From Mesostigma viride (Eukaryota; Streptophyta; Mesostigmatophyceae; Mesostigmatales; Mesostigmataceae), in the NCBI GenBank assembly GCA_009746045.1, contig RPFO01001364.1, positions 1 through 24,488 of the forward strand: a stretch of 24,488 bases of DNA, in the 5' to 3' direction. The first letter of the stretch is position 1. Every line of letters starts with the position of its first letter. Shown here piece by piece: positions 1 to 10,745 of the stretch. Below the pieces are notes generated by a model, which searched no databases, had not been told where the DNA came from, and worked only from the letters and a program-made list of their open reading frames with translations. A program made the position numbers and the translations under genes.

Positions 1-367
1 TGGGGAAGGGGATTGAGTCTTCGGGGTGTCAGTGGCGGTGGTATGTGGTGGGTTGTAAATGTTGACTTTGCATGCTTTTCCTGACAGTTTCCAGCTCTTT
101 TTTTCTCCATGGCTGAATAGAATTATGTAGAGCACACCATGTCCTTCTTCACGTTGATTCTCGTCAAGTTTGTGGATTAGCAAGGACATGTTTAAATGGC
201 TACGAGAAGAATGTCTCGTATCACTAACTTCTCTTTGAAGGTTGGCTGTGTTTTCCTACAACACATGGTGCGTAGTGTTATGTGCCAACAATTTGTGGGC
301 TTAAAATAAGTCACACTGACTTGCTCAAATGTGTGAAGTTGCGTGTGCTGTTTGGATGCTTGTTCAG

Positions 368-532
368 GGTGCTCGCAGTGTTTTACATGCAGCCACCTCA
401 CCAGACATTGAGGGGCTCAGGGGCCATTACGTGCATGACTGCAAGATCACTGCAGTGTCCGCAGCTGCCAACAACGCCTCCTTAGCAAAGGCACTTTGGG
501 AGGCTAGTGAGTATCTCGTGGCAAGCAAGTAG
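368..532 (+). CDS. Terminal exon of a short-chain dehydrogenase/reductase (SDR) gene, partial
   Basis: Reading from GGT at 368, just after an acceptor-like TTGTTCAG (360-367), the frame runs 54 codons to TAG at 530-532. It carries the C-terminal signature of classical SDRs of the retinol dehydrogenase/WWOX/TIC32-like group: an A-A-T-S-P-x-I-E-G-L-x-G-x-Y segment, then D-C-K, then L-A-K-A-L-W-E-A-S-E near the end. In this family the Rossmann-fold NAD(P)-binding part and the YxxxK active site lie upstream, so those exons must be 5' of this window or in unrecognised short exons before 360. The family reduces or oxidises ketone/alcohol substrates; the substrate here cannot be told. A TGTAA at 595-599, about 63 nt after the stop, fits the green-algal poly(A) signal. 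The exon call is fairly secure; the exact splice phase is inferred. Confidence 0.72.
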   Translation, partial: GARSVLHAATSPDIEGLRGHYVHDCKITAVSAAANNASLAKALWEASEYLVASK

Positions 533-594
533 CGTGGAGACGACAAACTGGGTCTTTCAGCTCATTTATTGGAAGACGCAAATATGAATATAAA

Positions 595-599
595 TGTAA
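595..599 (+). promoter_or_regulatory. TGTAA, possible poly(A) signal of the SDR gene
   Basis: TGTAA lies about 63 nt downstream of the SDR stop codon in an AT-rich stretch. TGTAA is the common polyadenylation signal in green algae. A 5-mer is weak evidence by itself, so the call rests on its position. Confidence 0.3.
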
Positions 600-1858
600 A
601 TATAAACACATTGCTAGACGCAGGACATTGGCTACCTAGTAAACGATGTGTTTGTCAAGACGGCAAAGGACAAAGCACTCGGCCATGGTCAACGCCCACT
701 TCGCGAGACGCGACGCTCAAACACCATGCAATAATGAATAATTTTAAATAATTAACTATTATCACGTCCACTGCATCATGCACATGGGTTCACATCACCT
801 ACAATCGGTCCGTCCGGTTACATGAGATCCTGGAAATTTTGGCGCGAACGCGTCGCATTGAGGACGACGGGACCAGAAAAATTCCACCTCGCATGGCTGT
901 CGACCCTATGTCCGCCGGAATATCAGTCAGAAGTCAACTATCATGCTAAGTCACTTCGATGGATGCAAACGACGCGTAAACTCTCCTGCTTTGCGATGAT
1001 GCGTGGTAGATATTACTCGTGTATGTTCATGCGTCAAAATAATATTCGCAATCTGAGACGCTGATTTTTTGTGTCCGCCAGATCTGGAATTGGCAGCGAA
1101 AATGCATGTTTATTAATTGAGGGGGAAACTTTTTTGTTGGAAGCTCACAATTCCCAAAAGGTCGAATCCGAATGGGCTTCAAGTCTACTTTCACGAGCGC
1201 TAATCAGTTTTTCGAGAAACGAATCACATTTCCAGGCTGTCGCATTACCTGCCGGCAGGTCAGATTTTGCTGTTTTCAGTGACGTTTACGGCCGGCCGTC
1301 CTTCCGGCTTGATGCGTTTCTTCCTTTTTTTCGGCTCACGGCATGGCGGCCGGGGTTTGTTCCAACATGCCTGCCGAGGTGTAAGCTGTGTATAGCCATG
1401 ATTTAAAAGTCACATATTGCTCTCGCGCCACCATCTGTTACTGCTCGACACTGCAAGATACACTGGTTGCCTGCTCGCAACGCAAGCACAAGCACAACAA
1501 CGGTGCCCTAATCCACATCCAGGCGTGTATTTCCGAGAAAAACTTAAGGCTTTTGTCGCGGCATACGGCTTCGGTGTTCCAAGCCGTTCACCACTCCCCG
1601 ATCGAAATAGTCTGATGACTTGCTTTTATAGTATCGGTGGGTTCGCGTCCGCCATCTCCGCCGGTTGCTGACACGAGATGTTCGCGCTGAACCTGGACTG
1701 CAAGCAAGGTCGCCCGCTACCGGTTAGCTGTACGTCTTTAGCAAGCTCTGGATGATATTGTCATGGTTTTGGTGCAGGAAGGTGCTGTTGGGGGTCTATC
1801 TCATCTATTTACCTAGCTTTCCTCCTCGATCCTAGCTTGACAGCTAAGTTTGCATCAG
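600..1858. other. Host intergenic or intronic DNA, no gene supported
   Basis: No reading frame here resembles a known protein. Open stretches at 822-1064, 1071-1406 and 1388-1671 have irregular composition and no motifs. An E2F-like TTTTGGCGCGAA lies at 837-848. ATGs followed by short GC3-rich stretches occur at 1343 (then a GTAAG at 1381-1385) and at 1678 (then a GTTAGC near 1724). They could be first exons of a host gene, but I could not connect them to later exons in a consistent phase. Confidence 0.4.
837..848 (+). promoter_or_regulatory. E2F-like site TTTTGGCGCGAA
   Basis: The string contains TTTGGCGC, a consensus E2F-binding core in plants and algae. No promoter or start site could be tied to it, so it may be a chance match. 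Confidence 0.2.
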
Positions 1859-2353
1859 GAAGTCATCATGCTCGTTGACAAAGCTCGATGGATGTCAACC
1901 TTGGGATGTGCTGTGAAGGTACGTGTTAGCATGCTTGTTTGAAGAATCAAGAATGCGTATATGTGCAAGCAATCGACATTGTTTTTTAAGGGCAGTAGGT
2001 AGCAGCCACGTTCTTATTCAATTGTGTCAGGACGTCTATATTCTGATCTGAGGACGTCTATATGTTGCCTTCACTGCACTCTGTCCTAGATGAGTTTGAT
2101 GCCACTGTAGATGACTATGACCAGTTGGGTGGTGAGGATGGGCCGGTGTGCTGGGGTGAGCCTGAAGGGCATCTTGGATCACGTGCCCCTAGTTAGGCAA
2201 TCATGCCAGGCTGTGCAGTTTATGACTTGTGATGTATGGATGCAGCAGGTGAAGCAGGTTGTCGTTGCTGTGGCCTGTGTTCGTGAACTCCTCTACCATC
2301 TTTTAACTTACCCAAAGCCCCCTAGTAGACCTAAACCGCCTCGCCTTCTTTGA
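1859..2353 (+). other. Possible exons of an unidentified host gene
   Basis: Three stretches look exon-like. 1859-1918 (60 nt) is bounded by CAG before and GTACGTG after and is open only in phase 0. 2090-2155 follows TGTCCTAG and precedes GTGAGC; it is open in one phase and encodes an acidic peptide (D-E-F-D-A-T-V-D-D-Y-D). The stretch ending at TGA 2351-2353 encodes C-V-R-E-L-L-Y-H-L-L followed by a proline-rich tail. The last two join in frame only if a 37-nt intron (2156-2192) is allowed, which is very short. The first exon does not join the second in phase, so an exon is missing or the model is wrong. I do not recognise the protein. A short direct repeat AGGACGTCTATAT (2029-2041, 2051-2063) lies in the gap. 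Confidence 0.22.
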
Positions 2354-2702
2354 GCTAGGGGTTGCCTTCTTTGAGGAGTGCTATGTCTTGAAAGGTTTGT
2401 TGGGGCCCTGGCCTTTCAGAGTAGGTTGAGGTGGAGAGGGATGGCACACTGCTACTAGGTGATGGCGGGCCATCAATGTGATGCACCTTACGTAATTGGG
2501 ATGGGGACCATGCATTTGTTCTTGTTGCGCTAGCATGGCCGGGCAGCCTGGGGAACGTTCGGCTGGGAGTAAGGTGTGAAGTGCTACTTGTGCCACTGTC
2601 CGAAATTAGGGGAGCTCCATGCCCACCGCATGGATGCGGTGGGCAAACAGCGTTGCAATCTTGAGGAGGGGTGACATCTCCAGGCAAAATTTCCTGGATA
2701 CT

Positions 2703-2750
2703 AGGGGCCCGTCCCAGAGCCTGACTGCTGCGGTAAGCGCCGGCCCCTGA
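2703..2750. repeat. GGGGCC/GGCCCC fold-back module, copy 1
   Basis: AGGGGCC is followed about 30 bp later by CTGCTGCGG and then CGGCCCCTGA. The ends can pair with each other. A second small hairpin follows, GGCCCCT paired with AGGGGC, ending near 2765. The module recurs at 3253-3303 and 3381-3430, suggesting a small interspersed repeat. Confidence 0.45.
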
Positions 2751-2840
2751 ATTGAAATAGGGGCTGGCGAGTAAAACGAGGGTCGGCGGCGGTGGCCCCG
2801 TCTTACTGGCCCCCAATAGCGCAGCGCTACGTGGCCGAGC

Positions 2841-2924
2841 TGCGGCACCACGTGGCAAGATGCGGCACCACGTGGCAAGATGAGGCGCCACGTACGTGGC
2901 TTGATGAGGCGCCACGTGGCTTGA
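2841..2924. repeat. Four tandem ~20-bp repeats, each with a CACGTGG or related box
   Basis: Units at 2841-2860, 2861-2880, 2881-2904 and 2905-2924. The first two are identical. The third carries a 4-bp expansion that turns CACGTGG into CACGTACGTGG. The unit core GCSCCACGTGGC contains the palindromic ACGT G-box that plant and algal bZIP/bHLH factors bind. A degenerate copy precedes at about 2824-2840, and an isolated related copy lies near 3200-3226. It may be a regulatory cluster or simply a minisatellite. Confidence 0.6.
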
Positions 2925-3051
2925 TGCCGGCATGCCTCTCCGGCGACAGGCAATTACTGGGCAAGACATATCACAGTACCCTATGTACAGTAGTAGCGAT
3001 CCACTTACGTCGCTAAACTATCTCTGTTGGATATGACCGGCGTGGGATTCC

Positions 3052-3081
3052 AACTGAACTGAACTGAACTGAACTGAACTG
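3052..3081. repeat. (AACTG)6 microsatellite
   Basis: Six perfect copies of AACTG. The DNA just after it (GGGCAAGACAT) repeats a segment near 2959, so the microsatellite sits between two imperfect copies of a short repeat. Confidence 0.85.
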
Positions 3082-3252
3082 GGCAAGACATCTGCAGACT
3101 GCATGACAGTATAGCGCGGCGCGGCGTGAGGACGGATGCCGACACAGGTTTTGGTGCAGGCATCCGTAGGTCCGTACATAGCTGGCATCCGGGGCATGGC
3201 AAGATGGGACGCCACGTGGCACGATGCCGCATGCCGCGCCTGCTGTACGATA

Positions 3253-3303
3253 TGGGGGCCCGAAATCTAGGGCTGGCGGCTGCATAAAAATTCGGCCCCT
3301 GGA
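3253..3303. repeat. GGGGCC/GGCCCC fold-back module, copy 2
   Basis: GGGGGCCCGAAAT, then CTGGCGGCTGC, then TTCGGCCCCTGG. It has the same order of blocks as copies 1 and 3. A further partial inverted stretch, CCCCTATAGGAGCC, follows at about 3308-3321. Confidence 0.45.
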
Positions 3304-3364
3304 ATCTCCCCTATAGGAGCCGAAAAGATGGGGGCTAGCTAGAATTGGTGCCGGTAGCTGCACG

Positions 3365-3389
3365 GGCCCCTAGTATGGAAATAGGGGCC
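3365..3389. repeat. Hairpin GGCCCCTA...TAGGGGCC
   Basis: An 8-bp perfect stem with a 9-nt loop. It overlaps the left end of fold-back module copy 3 and could be the junction between adjacent modules. Confidence 0.55.
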
Positions 3390-3430
3390 AGACATTCTGG
3401 ACCGGCGGCTGCAGGATCCGGCCCCTATTT
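3381..3430. repeat. GGGGCC/GGCCCC fold-back module, copy 3
   Basis: ATAGGGGCC, then CCGGCGGCTGC, then CCGGCCCCTATTT. The outer ends are complementary over about 10 bp. Same block order as copies 1 and 2. Confidence 0.45.
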
Positions 3431-4331
3431 AGCTTGGCTCAATGTCACCCCTCCTGTTGCAAGCGCCGTACACTTAATAACACAAATGTGGTCTGATGCA
3501 CTCAGCTGACCTGCCATTTCTCTTGATGCACCAAACCACACTAAAGGCTTGACATATAGCCGGTAGGAAATGCATGTATGTGCATGCAGTGTCAAAAGCA
3601 GAGAGGGACATTGTTAGCACATTAGTGTGATTGTAAACCGATGCGTGTGAGCCTCCCCGTGCCATCCGGGCATGCATTTTACACCTATTTTTGGCAATCC
3701 CCCATCACGCCGCAGTTATGCACCACCTATGCAAGGGGGATGAATAGACAATTCTATGTGTGTTCAGGGATGACATAAGGATAAACATGCATGAGGAGCC
3801 ATGTAGGCTGAAAAGGAAGGGTGATGTCAACTGCACAGTTTGCCCAGATTTTGATGTCAGGAGGGGCTGAATTAAAGATCAGTGGCCACGATAAACCTAT
3901 AGGTGGATTACATGAGAGATGACACGACCATGAGAGGGTGGTATAGATGAGTTCAACTGAGAAGAGCTAGCATTACATGCGCAGATTCTTATAATGACCT
4001 ACTATGGACTGTCCAAGGCCTTGGAGTTCAGTGCACGCGTTCCAAAAACTATGATGAGCATGACGATGATGGCACTGAAGGGGAGGGGGGCGCAGTTAGG
4101 ACAGGCACTGATGCAGAATCATGTTGTACAGCAGCTATAATAGATAGGTGCTGAGCTCAATTGAATAGCAGCCCAAGCCACTGCTGTCCTTGATTAATAT
4201 TGCGCTTTGTATTTCCATGTAGCAGAGAGGCACCTGGCAGATATATATTCGATCATTGAGAATGATAGATTACGGAGGTGAGATAGGCATGCAACATAAG
4301 GAAAAACCCGATAATATATATACCTACGTAC
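3431..4331. other. Non-coding stretch before the satellite
   Basis: No reading frame, RNA gene or repeat family is recognisable. Composition is mixed, with CATG-rich patches near 3570-3680. This is the left flank of the satellite and does not resemble the monomer. Confidence 0.5.
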
Positions 4332-7300
4332 CAGGCGGTACCACCATTCCGTGGCAGCTTGGCCCAGTTTGCTACCGGCTGGCACACGTTTTCAGTGCAT
4401 TTTGGGCTCCAGATTTAAATGCAACGTGCGGTTTGAGGCAGGGGAAAACATGCGTGGACGATAGGAATTATAGCACCGGCGGGCTTCAAAGTGCCGGACG
4501 GCAGGCGGTACCACCATTCCGTGGCAGCTTGGCCCAGTTTGCTACCGGCTGGCACACGTTTTCAGTGCATTTTGGGCTCCAGATTTAAATGCAACGTGCG
4601 GTTTGAGGCAGGGGAAAACATGCGTGGACGATAGGAATTATAGCACCGGCGGGCTTCAAAGTGCCGGACGGCAGGCGGTACCACCATTCCGTGGCAGCTT
4701 GGCCCAGTTTGCTACCGGCTGGCACACGTTTTCAGTGCATTTTGGGCTCCAGATTTAAATGCAACGTGCGGTTTGAGGCAGGGGAAAACATGCGTGGACG
4801 ATAGGAATTATAGCACCGGCGGGCTTCAAAGTGCCGGACGGCAGGCGGTACCACCATTCCGTGGCAGCTTGGCCCAGTTTGCTACCGGCTGGCACACGTT
4901 TTCAGTGCATTTTGGGCTCCAGATTTAAATGCAACGTGCGGTTTGAGGCAGGGGAAAACATGCGTGGACGATAGGAATTATAGCACCGGCGGGCTTCAAA
5001 GTGCCGGACGGCAGGCGGTACCACCATTCCGTGGCAGCTTGGCCCAGTTTGCTACCGGCTGGCACACGTTTTCAGTGCATTTTGGGCTCCAGATTTAAAT
5101 GCAACGTGCGGTTTGAGGCAGGGGAAAACATGCGTGGACGATAGGAATTATAGCACCGGCGGGCTTCAAAGTGCCGGACGGCAGGCGGTACCACCATTCC
5201 GTGGCAGCTTGGCCCAGTTTGCTACCGGCTGGCACACGTTTTCAGTGAATTTTGGGCTCCAGATTTAAATGCAACGTGCGGTTTGAGGCAGGGGAAAACA
5301 TGCGTGGACGATAGGAATTATAGCACCGGCGGGCTTCAAAGTGCCGGACGGCAGGCGGTACCACCATTCCGTGGCAGCTTGGCCCAGTTTGCTACCGGCT
5401 GGCACACGTTTTCAGTGAATTTTGGGCTCCAGATTTAAATGCAACGTGCGGTTTGAGGCAGGGGAAAACATGCGTGGACGATAGGAATTATAGCACCGGC
5501 GGGCTTCAAAGTGCCGGACGGCAGGCGGTACCACCATTCCGTGGCAGCTTGGCCCAGTTTGCTACCGGCTGGCACACGTTTTCAGTGAATTTTGGGCTCC
5601 AGATTTAAATGCAACGTGCGGTTTGAGGCAGGGGAAAACATGCGTGGACGATAGGAATTATAGCACCGGCGGGCTTCAAAGTGCCGGACGGCAGGCGGTA
5701 CCACCATTCCGTGGCAGCTTGGCCCAGTTTGCTACCGGCTGGCACACGTTTTCAGTGAATTTTGGGCTCCAGATTTAAATGCAACGTGCGGTTTGAGGCA
5801 GGGGAAAACATGCGTGGACGATAGGAATTATAGCACCGGCGGGCTTCAAAGTGCCGGACGGCAGGCGGTACCACCATTCCGTGGCAGCTTGGCCCAGTTT
5901 GCTACCGGCTGGCACACGTTTTCAGTGAATTTTGGGCTCCAGATTTAAATGCAACGTGCGGTTTGAGGCAGGGGAAAACATGCGTGGACGATAGGAATTA
6001 TAGCACCGGCGGGCTTCAAAGTGCCGGACGGCAGGCGGTACCACCATTCCGTGGCAGCTTGGCCCAGTTTGCTACCGGCTGGCACACGTTTTCAGTGAAT
6101 TTTGGGCTCCAGATTTAAATGCAACGTGCGGTTTGAGGCAGGGGAAAACATGCGTGGACGATAGGAATTATAGCACCGGCGGGCTTCAAAGTGCCGGACG
6201 GCAGGCGGTACCACCATTCCGTGGCAGCTTGGCCCAGTTTGCTACCGGCTGGCACACGTTTTCAGTGAATTTTGGGCTCCAGATTTAAATGCAACGTGCG
6301 GTTTGAGGCAGGGGAAAACATGCGTGGACGATAGGAATTATAGCACCGGCGGGCTTCAAAGTGCCGGACGGCAGGCGGTACCACCATTCCGTGGCAGCTT
6401 GGCCCAGTTTGCTACCGGCTGGCACACGTTTTCAGTGAATTTTGGGCTCCAGATTTAAATGCAACGTGCGGTTTGAGGCAGGGGAAAACATGCGTGGACG
6501 ATAGGAATTATAGCACCGGCGGGCTTCAAAGTGCCGGACGGCAGGCGGTACCACCATTCCGTGGCAGCTTGGCCCAGTTTGCTACCGGCTGGCACACGTT
6601 TTCAGTGAATTTTGGGCTCCAGATTTAAATGCAACGTGCGGTTTGAGGCAGGGGAAAACATGCGTGGACGATAGGAATTATAGCACCGGCGGGCTTCAAA
6701 GTGCCGGACGGCAGGCGGTACCACCATTCCGTGGCAGCTTGGCCCAGTTTGCTACCGGCTGGCACACGTTTTCAGTGAATTTTGGGCTCCAGATTTAAAT
6801 GCAACGTGCGGTTTGAGGCAGGGGAAAACATGCGTGGACGATAGGAATTATAGCACCGGCGGGCTTCAAAGTGCCGGACGGCAGGCGGTACCACCATTCC
6901 GTGGCAGCTTGGCCCAGTTTGCTACCGGCTGGCACACGTTTTCAGTGAATTTTGGGCTCCAGATTTAAATGCAACGTGCGGTTTGAGGCAGGGGAAAACA
7001 TGCGTGGACGATAGGAATTATAGCACCGGCGGGCTTCAAAGTGCCGGACGGCAGGCGGTACCACCATTCCGTGGCAGCTTGGCCCAGTTTGCTACCGGCT
7101 GGCACACGTTTTCAGTGAATTTTGGGCTCCAGATTTAAATGCAACGTGCGGTTTGAGGCAGGGGAAAACATGCGTGGACGATAGGAATTATAGCACCGGC
7201 GGGCTTCAAAGTGCCGGACGGCAGGCGGTACCACCATTCCGTGGCAGCTTGGCCCAGTTTGCTACCGGCTGGCACACGTTTTCAGTGAATTTTGGGCTCC

Positions 7301-10300
7301 AGATTTAAATGCAACGTGCGGTTTGAGGCAGGGGAAAACATGCGTGGACGATAGGAATTATAGCACCGGCGGGCTTCAAAGTGCCGGACGGCAGGCGGTA
7401 CCACCATTCCGTGGCAGCTTGGCCCAGTTTGCTACCGGCTGGCACACGTTTTCAGTGAATTTTGGGCTCCAGATTTAAATGCAACGTGCGGTTTGAGGCA
7501 GGGGAAAACATGCGTGGACGATAGGAATTATAGCACCGGCGGGCTTCAAAGTGCCGGACGGCAGGCGGTACCACCATTCCGTGGCAGCTTGGCCCAGTTT
7601 GCTACCGGCTGGCACACGTTTTCAGTGAATTTTGGGCTCCAGATTTAAATGCAACGTGCGGTTTGAGGCAGGGGAAAACATGCGTGGACGATAGGAATTA
7701 TAGCACCGGCGGGCTTCAAAGTGCCGGACGGCAGGCGGTACCACCATTCCGTGGCAGCTTGGCCCAGTTTGCTACCGGCTGGCACACGTTTTCAGTGAAT
7801 TTTGGGCTCCAGATTTAAATGCAACGTGCGGTTTGAGGCAGGGGAAAACATGCGTGGACGATAGGAATTATAGCACCGGCGGGCTTCAAAGTGCCGGACG
7901 GCAGGCGGTACCACCATTCCGTGGCAGCTTGGCCCAGTTTGCTACCGGCTGGCACACGTTTTCAGTGAATTTTGGGCTCCAGATTTAAATGCAACGTGCG
8001 GTTTGAGGCAGGGGAAAACATGCGTGGACGATAGGAATTATAGCACCGGCGGGCTTCAAAGTGCCGGACGGCAGGCGGTACCACCATTCCGTGGCAGCTT
8101 GGCCCAGTTTGCTACCGGCTGGCACACGTTTTCAGTGAATTTTGGGCTCCAGATTTAAATGCAACGTGCGGTTTGAGGCAGGGGAAAACATGCGTGGACG
8201 ATAGGAATTATAGCACCGGCGGGCTTCAAAGTGCCGGACGGCAGGCGGTACCACCATTCCGTGGCAGCTTGGCCCAGTTTGCTACCGGCTGGCACACGTT
8301 TTCAGTGAATTTTGGGCTCCAGATTTAAATGCAACGTGCGGTTTGAGGCAGGGGAAAACATGCGTGGACGATAGGAATTATAGCACCGGCGGGCTTCAAA
8401 GTGCCGGACGGCAGGCGGTACCACCATTCCGTGGCAGCTTGGCCCAGTTTGCTACCGGCTGGCACACGTTTTCAGTGAATTTTGGGCTCCAGATTTAAAT
8501 GCAACGTGCGGTTTGAGGCAGGGGAAAACATGCGTGGACGATAGGAATTATAGCACCGGCGGGCTTCAAAGTGCCGGACGGCAGGCGGTACCACCATTCC
8601 GTGGCAGCTTGGCCCAGTTTGCTACCGGCTGGCACACGTTTTCAGTGAATTTTGGGCTCCAGATTTAAATGCAACGTGCGGTTTGAGGCAGGGGAAAACA
8701 TGCGTGGACGATAGGAATTATAGCACCGGCGGGCTTCAAAGTGCCGGACGGCAGGCGGTACCACCATTCCGTGGCAGCTTGGCCCAGTTTGCTACCGGCT
8801 GGCACACGTTTTCAGTGAATTTTGGGCTCCAGATTTAAATGCAACGTGCGGTTTGAGGCAGGGGAAAACATGCGTGGACGATAGGAATTATAGCACCGGC
8901 GGGCTTCAAAGTGCCGGACGGCAGGCGGTACCACCATTCCGTGGCAGCTTGGCCCAGTTTGCTACCGGCTGGCACACGTTTTCAGTGAATTTTGGGCTCC
9001 AGATTTAAATGCAACGTGCGGTTTGAGGCAGGGGAAAACATGCGTGGACGATAGGAATTATAGCACCGGCGGGCTTCAAAGTGCCGGACGGCAGGCGGTA
9101 CCACCATTCCGTGGCAGCTTGGCCCAGTTTGCTACCGGCTGGCACACGTTTTCAGTGAATTTTGGGCTCCAGATTTAAATGCAACGTGCGGTTTGAGGCA
9201 GGGGAAAACATGCGTGGACGATAGGAATTATAGCACCGGCGGGCTTCAAAGTGCCGGACGGCAGGCGGTACCACCATTCCGTGGCAGCTTGGCCCAGTTT
9301 GCTACCGGCTGGCACACGTTTTCAGTGAATTTTGGGCTCCAGATTTAAATGCAACGTGCGGTTTGAGGCAGGGGAAAACATGCGTGGACGATAGGAATTA
9401 TAGCACCGGCGGGCTTCAAAGTGCCGGACGGCAGGCGGTACCACCATTCCGTGGCAGCTTGGCCCAGTTTGCTACCGGCTGGCACACGTTTTCAGTGAAT
9501 TTTGGGCTCCAGATTTAAATGCAACGTGCGGTTTGAGGCAGGGGAAAACATGCGTGGACGATAGGAATTATAGCACCGGCGGGCTTCAAAGTGCCGGACG
9601 GCAGGCGGTACCACCATTCCGTGGCAGCTTGGCCCAGTTTGCTACCGGCTGGCACACGTTTTCAGTGAATTTTGGGCTCCAGATTTAAATGCAACGTGCG
9701 GTTTGAGGCAGGGGAAAACATGCGTGGACGATAGGAATTATAGCACCGGCGGGCTTCAAAGTGCCGGACGGCAGGCGGTACCACCATTCCGTGGCAGCTT
9801 GGCCCAGTTTGCTACCGGCTGGCACACGTTTTCAGTGAATTTTGGGCTCCAGATTTAAATGCAACGTGCGGTTTGAGGCAGGGGAAAACATGCGTGGACG
9901 ATAGGAATTATAGCACCGGCGGGCTTCAAAGTGCCGGACGGCAGGCGGTACCACCATTCCGTGGCAGCTTGGCCCAGTTTGCTACCGGCTGGCACACGTT
10001 TTCAGTGAATTTTGGGCTCCAGATTTAAATGCAACGTGCGGTTTGAGGCAGGGGAAAACATGCGTGGACGATAGGAATTATAGCACCGGCGGGCTTCAAA
10101 GTGCCGGACGGCAGGCGGTACCACCATTCCGTGGCAGCTTGGCCCAGTTTGCTACCGGCTGGCACACGTTTTCAGTGAATTTTGGGCTCCAGATTTAAAT
10201 GCAACGTGCGGTTTGAGGCAGGGGAAAACATGCGTGGACGATAGGAATTATAGCACCGGCGGGCTTCAAAGTGCCGGACGGCAGGCGGTACCACCATTCC

Positions 10301-10632
10301 GTGGCAGCTTGGCCCAGTTTGCTACCGGCTGGCACACGTTTTCAGTGAATTTTGGGCTCCAGATTTAAATGCAACGTGCGGTTTGAGGCAGGGGAAAACA
10401 TGCGTGGACGATAGGAATTATAGCACCGGCGGGCTTCAAAGTGCCGGACGGCAGGCGGTACCACCATTCCGTGGCAGCTTGGCCCAGTTTGCTACCGGCT
10501 GGCACACGTTTTCAGTGAATTTTGGGCTCCAGATTTAAATGCAACGTGCGGTTTGAGGCAGGGGAAAACATGCGTGGACGATAGGAATTATAGCACCGGC
10601 GGGCTTCAAAGTGCCGGACGGCAGGCGGTACC
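4332..10632. repeat. 170-bp satellite array, 37 head-to-tail monomers
   Basis: The decamer GCAGGCGGTA recurs every 170 bp from 4501 to 10621, with CCAGGCGGTA at 4331. This gives 37 full monomers plus an 11-bp terminal repeat of CAGGCGGTACC. By eye the monomers are identical except for one site: TTCAGTGCAT in the first five (last at 5078) and TTCAGTGAAT in the other 32 (first at 5248). Each monomer has a KpnI-type GGTACC and a small hairpin, CCGGC paired with GCCGG across GGGCTTCAAAGT. The length is not a multiple of three and stops occur in the monomer, so it is not coding. A 150-180 bp unit is typical of centromeric or subtelomeric satellites, but that role is inference. Near-identity points to recent amplification, or to assembler-driven collapse or expansion. 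Confidence 0.97.
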
Positions 10633-10646
10633 GCGACCGCAGCGCG

Positions 10647-10698
10647 TTGGGGGGCTGCCGCCCCCCAAACCCCCCGCGTGGGGGGCTCCGCCCCCCAC
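10647..10698 (+). other. Two consecutive GC hairpins in the LINE leader
   Basis: Stem 1 (10647-10668) is TTGGGGGGC paired with GCCCCCCAA around TGCC. Stem 2 (10678-10698) is GTGGGGGGC paired with GCCCCCCAC around TCC. Both stems are 9 bp and perfect. They lie 50-100 nt before the ATG at 10746 and could structure the 5' end of the element RNA. Hairpins of this kind are also common as dispersed repeats in microalgal genomes, so they may not be element-specific. Confidence 0.7.
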
Positions 10699-10745
10699 AC
10701 CCCCCGCCCCCCCCTCGGTGGCTGCCACGCCTGCCCTGATTGTTC

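Noticed and set aside
1071-1671. Open frames at 1071-1406 and 1388-1671
   Set aside because: No family resemblance, overlapping each other in different frames, and mixed composition typical of non-coding DNA.
2355-2969. 204-codon minus-strand frame
   Set aside because: It runs through the CACGTG repeats and a fold-back module, and its repeated A-P-H-x-A-T-W peptides come only from those repeats.
4256-4588. 110-codon plus-strand frame at the satellite edge
   Set aside because: It is made of satellite monomer sequence. The monomer length is not a multiple of three, so the frame cannot persist.
4332-10632. Regular repeats suggesting a CRISPR array
   Set aside because: The whole 170-bp unit is repeated with no variable spacers; it is a satellite.
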